Assembly: GCA_024364805.1 (NCBI GenBank)
Contig: CM044502.1
Span: forward strand, 10,235,967-10,299,966
From: Euprymna scolopes
Lineage: Eukaryota; Mollusca; Cephalopoda; Sepiida; Sepiolidae
DNA: 64,000 bases
Direction of reading: 5' to 3'
Position 1 is the stretch's first letter; every line of letters begins with the position of its first letter. Made by a program: the position numbers and the translations under genes. The notes beneath the pieces were generated by a model. The model was given only the letters and a program-made list of their open reading frames with translations. It had not been told where the DNA came from and made no database searches. Positions 58,080 to 64,000 of this stretch are shown one piece after another.

Positions 58080-58405
58080 GAAAGTGCACAAATCCGAACA
58101 AAATCATTTTAATCTGAGGCAAATGTTCCGATGTGCTCATTGTTCCGGGAGAGGATTATGTAGAAAAGTTATTATTAAGGACAACAAGTTTCGGAGACAA
58201 TTGCCAACAATCGAGTTTTGCTAGGAGTTCCAAAGTTTTTCTGTGTTTTTTGTTTATCTTTCTAAACTAAGGTAAATGCTGTAATGGTGTGCTCGGTACG
58301 GAACACGCTGAGGTAGAAAAGTCATTATTACAAAAGACAGTTTTCGAAAAGAATAACCGGAAATCAAATATTGCTAAGAGTTTCAAAGTTTTCAGCAAAA
58401 AGATA
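58080..58405. repeat. Two-unit tandem repeat, about 153 bp
   Basis: GTAGAAAAGTTATTATTA (about 58160) and GTAGAAAAGTCATTATTA (about 58312) open two related blocks, each running to AGTTCCAAAGTTTT or AGTTTCAAAGTTTT. Confidence 0.65.
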
Positions 58406-58452
58406 TCTCCCGTGTTATTGATAGGGCTATGACAAACGCATCTTTTTTTTTT

Positions 58453-58615
58453 TATTGATTTGACTCTCGAGTATATATCCAACACTGTTGGACGCAGTTA
58501 ATCAACCGAAAACCACATCACCCTATATAAAAGCATATACGATATCAACGGATACACACTAGAATGTCAAAACAATGAAAAAAATACGTTGTTGTCCTAG
58601 CCGTAGTTATAAAGC
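58453..58615. repeat. Dispersed repeat J, copy 3 (hairpin part)
   Basis: Left arm TGATTTGACTCTCGAGT at about 58456, right arm ending ATGTCAAAACAATG at 58577, with CCTATATAAAAGCATATACG between. The right flank GTTGTCCTAGCCGTAGTTAT matches copy 2. The 5' part of J is absent. Confidence 0.7.
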
Positions 58616-58639
58616 CACATGTGGTTTAGTTATTCTTGA

Positions 58640-59105
58640 AAACATACTTTTCCGCTAATAGTTTTCGAAAATAATATTAGCAGCAGTAGCAAGCAGAACC
58701 GCTCAGAAGGCAGATAAACATGAAGGCACACATTCGATCTCTCTCTGACTTTCTCTTTATTTCTATCTCACTGTCGCTCTGTATCTCTCTCTTTTGTATA
58801 TCTATATTTCTGTAATGAACGCGTTTGCGTAAATGTTACCGTAAATATCATCTAATTAATATTCAATGAAAATGTTAAGTCTGTTTTAAGACGTTGTCTA
58901 CGAAAGAAATATTAGCAGCAGTAGCAATCAGAAGTAAGCAAACGGCAGATAAACACTGAGGCATACGTACAACCTGTATCGAACTTACTATCGTACTTGC
59001 TCTCTATATCTCAATCCCTGTTGCTACATGTCTTCTTGAATCTTCTGTAATAGAATTGATTGCTTAAATGTTAAGATTGATGAACATGTCAAGTCCATTT
59101 TACAA
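58640..59105. repeat. Two-unit tandem repeat, about 240 bp
   Basis: Both units begin ATATTAGCAGCAGTAGCAA, then AGATAAACA, a (CT)-rich stretch and TTCTGTAAT. Unit starts are near 58668 and 58909. Confidence 0.7.
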
Positions 59106-59427
59106 CGCTGTTCGCAATAGAAAAAAGTGATAACTAATCGCATTGCTGTTCTGAAGTAATAATATTAAATGTAATGAATAAGAAGCTTCTAGTGTTCAGT
59201 AAATTCGAAACCTAGAATGATGGTTTATGATTGACCAAACAATGAAAGTGGTGTAACCACCTCCGAGGATGTCGAATTTGGAAGAGTGAATTGAAGAGGA
59301 AAATGGTAGCAAATTACGAATTGTTATTGAACTGATACATTATTTGCGAAATAATATGCCATATTAATGTCTGGCATCAATGGTACTTTTGTTATGCTTT
59401 CATATTGTTGACGGTGGTATTTGCTAT

Positions 59428-59471
<44 letters not shown>

Positions 59472-59513
59472 CGTATTTCTGTCTGTTTGTTTATTTGTTT
59501 ACAAGTTGATTAA
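59106..59513. other. No recognised gene; (TA)n at 59434-59468
   Basis: Spacer ending in a microsatellite shortly before the HelC start. Confidence 0.45.
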
Positions 59514-60389
59514 TCTATATATAAATAAAAGTGAATGTGTCTGTGTACATTTCCCTACAAAATAACTGCCAATTTAAAATCTACAAACTCGAAATTTGAT
59601 ATACAGAGTACTGAGATTTGGAAAAATCTTGTTAATCTATTTTCGGCCAGACATTTGGTTGTTAAGGAATCAAACTTCAACGATTCGACCTTTGAGAACT
59701 CTACCAAATCCTCCGCCGATTTTGGGTATAAACAATTGAAATTTTAGATATGGGTTCCTTCGACATGGATCTAACTTAATAACTTTATTTGAGCCTAAAA
59801 CAATAAATGTTAAGAAGTCATAATAGGGTCAAAGTTAAAAGATTTGACCCCTGCGGTCTCTACCAAATTACTCAGACAATTTCTGGTCCAAACATTAGAC
59901 ATTTACATGAAGTATATTCAGCGATAGGCAAGCTTTTAATCAGTTTGAGTCGAAAATTTTTAGTTATCAATATATAAATTTATGTATGTATGTATGTTTG
60001 CATGTCTGCCTAAAATGTTCGACAGAGGCGACGGATTTTTACAAGATTAGTATCCTTTTGAAGTGGATCCTTCAGATGACAAATATCGAAAAATTCGCTA
60101 AAAACATTAATATCTTCACCTTCAACTGGGCACTTTTCTACAGGGAGGGGTCGCTTTTTACGCCAATATTTTTTTAAAAGTCATCCTCTCCTTTCAATTG
60201 TCTAGCCTTAATTAAAACCTACGCCGCTTCCGGTTTGGCGGTCGTCGTACCAGCAAAGACGTCAGGTTTATTCCCCGTTCTTTTCCGCCTACGCGGTACG
60301 GGTTCGAGCCTGCCTTTCTACTACCACTTTTTTTTCTTTGCTCAACACACACATCCAAACACACGGGCAACGCCGGGATGAAATGCTAG
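59514..60389 (+). mobile_element. HelC-HelA fusion
   Basis: HelC from A|TCTATATATAAATAAAAG (59514) runs without a 3' hairpin into HelA at A|TCAATATATAAATTTATG (59967). HelA continues with TTCGACAGAGGCGACGG and tRNA-like GGTTCGAGCCTGCC to ACGGGCAACGCCGGGATGAA, then ATGCTAG (60386-60389). The GATGAAATGCTAG terminus is of the HelC kind rather than the usual HelA GGC(A/T)CCAGGCTAG. Confidence 0.8.
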
Positions 60390-61087
60390 CATATACAAAA
60401 ATCCATTACTTAATCATATTATTCATTCCTATATATACTATGATTATTGCAAAATATAAGATTAAATACGTGACGTCATTTGTATATAGCATTAAGGAAA
60501 ATCGACTTTATTAAATAGCGGTGTATTAGTTTATAGTGAGATAATTATTTTATGTGTTCTATTTAAGTTTATTATTTAAATTTGGTTTATATTGATAACA
60601 TATTTAATTTAATTTATTTTTACCCACATCGATTTTTTATGAATCCGTTTGAGTTATTTCCCTTGGGCACGAACATTGTTCTTTTTGTTTTTTTCCTTTT
60701 CGGTGAATATTTAAACTAAAAAAATCAAGCATTATTTCTGTGATTTCGCAATTAACGTTGTGGTCTAGTGAATCTTTATTTTAAAATAAACAAACAATTC
60801 AATTCAACTACGATTCTTTATTTAAAACAAAAACAAACAAAAAACTTTCATTTACGTTTTTTTACCAGTTTTTTTCTTCACTTTTTTTACATCGTAACTA
60901 ATTTTGTTTTTTAATAACGTAATAAGTCATAAGTCATGAATTTTTATAACATAAACATTCGTTTAACATAAATTCTACTTTGGTATTTTTGAAACTGCAT
61001 TATTTACAGTTTGTTTTCGTTGCAACAGACCGTGATGACAAATCTTTCTAGACTGAGGTAGCATAAAATAAATTCGCTTAAACTAGA
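60390..61087. other. No recognised feature
   Basis: AT-rich with many A and T runs. Confidence 0.4.
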
Positions 61088-61366
61088 ATATAGTCATAAA
61101 AAGGTGCTCAATATCCAGAGAATAGCTTCTCTTCGTATCCATTCTGCCGAAATATCTGGTGGAGAGTTTGCCACGTGCTTCTTTCTTTCGGTTGGAGGGG
61201 GATTACATTTTCGTGTTTCCATTCGTTCTTTTATTTTTGAAATTTTTGTTGGGGTAACGATGGAGTTGACATATAATAATGAAAAACTGCTCAATATTCT
61301 TAGTATAGCAGGTGTGGCGATACCGAACTTCATGTAGACCCTGGCAACGCTTGGTATCCATGCTAG
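61088..61366 (+). mobile_element. Small Helitron-like element HelH
   Basis: The 3' end is CCTGGCAACGCTTGG, then TATCCATGCTAG|T (61363-61366). The start is probably near 61088 (ATAGTCATAAAAAGG), similar to the 5' end of 2951-3595. The overlapping 77- and 79-codon open frames are incidental. Confidence 0.6.
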
Positions 61367-62140
61367 TAGGGAGATAAATATAAAGGTATATGCTTTATAA
61401 TGTGTATAACAGACATTTAATGAAGGTAAACTTCATGAAATAAAGTCAATATTGCAACGTTATTTATGATTCTCCAGCATATTAAAATATTATCAACATT
61501 CCTCTGTCTGATTTCTTTCTTTCTCTCTCTCTCTCTCTCTTATTGTATTAGTATCTACCAGGTTTCGTGTTTTCGAACATCGTTTTGGTCAATAATGGCG
61601 GCGCCTTGCAACTAACTTTAAAAAAAGCTAATTTAAAATATACATTATTTTTCGCGCCGAGTAAATGGATATTATCTGCGTGAGGTTATTCTTCCCATGA
61701 GCATGAAAAAAAAAAGGAGATTATTTTCATTTATCAATACTTGTCGTTGCTGCAATGTGATAGTTTTTCGTTTCTTGAGGGAAAACTGCTAATGAATAAA
61801 TGAAAGGCAAATCCAGTTAGCTTTATTGGATATACGAAAAGCAAAAGACGTGGAAGAACCACGGATGAAAATACATAGAATATCGGCACACAAGGGAATT
61901 CTTTATCACCTACGTTCGAAGTGGCTGTATCCATTAAGCCCATAGAAGGAAAATAATCTTTACTTTAAAAACAGTCGTAATAAAGTCCCCTGCTTCACAG
62001 AAAGACTGACACACGGTGTATACAAGATTTAAAATTTTACAAAAACAGTACATATGGATATTTTAAAAAGGTATAAATATTAATATTTATAGGACATTCT
62101 TTACTCTACGAAAACGCTCAATAATCGAGAAATAGTAAAA
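61367..62140. other. No recognised gene
   Basis: Contains a (CT)n run at about 61521-61541. No host exon visible. Confidence 0.4.
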
Positions 62141-62165
62141 TATGATATAAATCTCACCGGTATGA

Positions 62166-62198
<33 letters not shown>

Positions 62199-63707
62199 GT
62201 ATGTATGCTTACAATTTTTACGGACGCGACGGATTTTCACGAGATCGGTATCGTTTTGAAGCCCGATGATTCGGACGACAAATCTCGAAAAAACTGACAT
62301 TCTGCATAGATGGAGGGAGCATTTCGATGACCTCCTGAACAGACCTTCTTACGTTGATCAGGAGTTTGTTAGGTCCTTGCCTAGCAATCCGGTCAAGAAT
62401 ATTTTGGCAGAGGTTCTTTTTCTCCAGGAGGATGAAGCAACGGTCCATAAGCTGAACTATGCAAAATCTCCTGACATGAATCGCATGCAGAGATCATTAG
62501 ATGTTCTGAGCCCAAGATGATGTAACGCTTGGCTGACTTGTTCCAGACTGCTTGGCGAGATGAGTGAGTTCCGCAGGATTGGCGGGATTCATTGATGAAT
62601 ATACAAGGGAAAGGGCGCCAGAGATGTATATGGAAACTATCGGGGCATCTCTTTGCTGCCAGTAGCCTGTAAGGCAATTTGTAGGATCATGCTAGTCAGA
62701 ATGCTGGAACACATTGCTGACGATGTTTTGCCTGAGTCGCAGTGTAGTTTCATAAGTAGTCGAGGGCAGTTGATATGATTTTTACAGCCAGGTAACTACC
62801 GGAGAAATGTATAGAAAAGGCCTATATCAGGTGTTCATCGATTTAAACAAGGACTTTGATACAGGAAATAGGGATTCTTTGTGGAAGATTCCCGAAGAGC
62901 TTTGCCGTCCTGATAAGCTTGGAACCATCTTAAAGCTCTTCCACGATGATATGAAGGCTGTAATCAACGTTGGCGAAAACTGGCTTATCCTATTTCAGTA
63001 GAAAATGGTGTTAAGTAGGGAGACATTCCAACACTCACACTCTTTGCGTTGTATTTCACCATGGTCTTTCGGATGTCATTCGGGGGTTGCGCTGATGGTC
63101 TCTATATTCGCTACCGAACTACTGAGGGGGTTGTTCAACATTAGGCGCTTCAATGTAAGTACAAAAGTGCTCACCAACACGATCCATAACTTATTCTATG
63201 CGGATGACTGTGATCTGGTGACTTATACGGGGACTGATATGCAGCGTCTTGAGGACGCCTTTACGGTTGCCTGCAGCGCATTGGGCCTGACTATCAATCT
63301 GAAAAAAAAAATTCTTAATTTATCAGCCTGCGCCAGGCATGCAATACTATGAGCCATGGGTTAAAGATAGCGGTTGTCGCTAAGTTTGTATACTTGGGTA
63401 GCACACTAAGTATGCCCGGTTCCCTGGATGATGAGGTATCATTACATCATTACGGATCAGCAGGGCAAGTGATGCCTCTGGAAAGTTGGACAAGTGTTTG
63501 TGGAGTTGTCATGGGATCTCGCTGCCAACCAAGACATTTTTGAAGGACATCATCTCTTTTCGATCGACTAGCCTTAATTCAAACTTTCGCCACTTCCAGT
63601 TTGGCGATGGACGTAACGGCAACACATCGCTTTTGTTTTTACGTGTTCTTTTCCTCTTTCGCAGTACGGGTTCGAGCCTGCCTTCTACCACCGGGCACCC
63701 AGACTAG
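62141..63707 (+). mobile_element. HelA carrying an RTE reverse-transcriptase fragment
   Basis: HelA 5' part from about 62141 (GATATAAATCTCACC, a (TA)n(TG)n run, then GCGACGGATTTTCACGAGAT) to about 62293. HelA 3' part from about 63541 (CATCTCTTTTCGATCGACTA, then tRNA-like GGGTTCGAGCCTGCC) to CCCAGACTAG|T (63704-63707). Between them lies 1.25 kb of LINE coding sequence in place of about 100 bp of HelA. The 3' hairpin is mostly deleted, so this copy is probably immobile now. Confidence 0.8.
62294..63540 (+). pseudogene. RTE-type LINE reverse transcriptase fragment
   Basis: Reads HRWREHFDDLLNRPS at its left end, then GNYRGISLLPV-type residues near 62625 (in another frame). Motif A follows as FIDLNKDFDTGNRDSLW (near 62834), the FYADD box with YADD codons at 63197-63208, LGLTINLKK, and VYLGSTLS near 63390. 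At least three frame changes and some stops break it. It begins and ends inside the ORF, with no 5' UTR, endonuclease, 3' UTR or tail. Several catalytic aspartates remain, but it cannot make an active enzyme. Confidence 0.85.
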
Positions 63708-63923
63708 TAATATAATATAGGATGAAATTTTAATTTTGTAAATTATAAGTCACAACAATTATTATTCAACAAAAGGAATACAAGTTAAGACTTAAATTTC
63801 CTTATTCCATAGTTTGGAAGTGTTCCTCTTATCACCAGAGAAAAAAATATTTATAGATATGCTATAATTTTGATGGTTATTGAAAAATGTAACATGAGAG
63901 AGCAGACCTTTTTCTTATGTCTA

Positions 63924-64000
63924 TCTCTACAATTATATAAATGCAACTTTGTCTGTGTGTGAGAGTTTGTTCCTTATTGATACCGAAACAGCTGAACAAA
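63924..64000 (+). mobile_element. HelB, cut by the window edge
   Basis: Starts A|TCTCTACAATTATATAAATG and continues with ACCGAAACAGCTGAACA, as in the HelB copies at 4130 and 22173. Its 3' end lies outside the window. Confidence 0.8.

Noticed and set aside
62266-63543. A host reverse-transcriptase-related gene
   Set aside because: Broken RTE-type LINE sequence with several frame changes, lying between two parts of a HelA element.

Overview
The window looks like AT-rich, intergenic or intronic DNA from an invertebrate animal. A mollusc, possibly a cephalopod, is my best guess (about 0.6). The grounds are long (TA)n tracts, tRNA-headed SINEs, decayed CR1/Jockey-like and RTE-like LINEs, mariner and hAT-like MITEs, and a very dense set of short Helitron-type elements. 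I found no convincing host protein gene. Most open frames come from tandem repeats, microsatellites or dead transposon genes.

The dominant theme is a swarm of about 35 short non-autonomous elements. They begin A|TC..., end in a small GC-rich hairpin (typically CCGGGCAACGCCGGGCA) followed a few bases later by CTAG|T, and show no terminal inverted repeats and no target duplication. That is the end grammar of Helitrons. I sort them by body sequence into families that I call HelA to HelI (my own labels). Families share 3' termini and swap 5' and 3' ends. No Rep/helicase gene is present, so all depend on an autonomous element elsewhere.

Layout. 1-13 kb: SINE remnants, HelB, HelI and HelC copies, a mariner-type MITE, a D/E composite and a 158-nt hairpin. 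13-16 kb: a 27-bp minisatellite interrupted by an assembly gap, and a 39-bp tandem repeat. 16-31 kb: decayed LINE 3' ends, an internally deleted mariner element, and more Helitrons with nested insertions. 31-34 kb: a tandem array built on the 5' domain of U2 snRNA, next to a degenerate satellite. 34-42 kb: a HelA-HelF fusion and a four-element head-to-tail array in the order A-F-A-F. 42-56 kb: SINEs, MITEs, a second hairpin, LINE ends, and a LINE inserted inside a HelC copy. 56-59 kb: a degenerate tandem region and the only GC/CpG-rich patch, a weak candidate for a host promoter or first exon. 59-64 kb: a HelC/HelA chimera and a HelA copy that carries an RTE reverse-transcriptase fragment, best explained as gene capture.

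The parts do not form a host pathway. They document how Helitrons here grow: by head-to-tail joining, by reading past a decayed inner terminator, by exchanging ends and by capturing other sequence. HelA and HelF also contain tRNA-like A and B boxes, an unusual combination with Helitron ends. All coordinates come from reading by eye; boundaries are good to a few bases where A|TC and CTAG|T are named and to tens of bases elsewhere.
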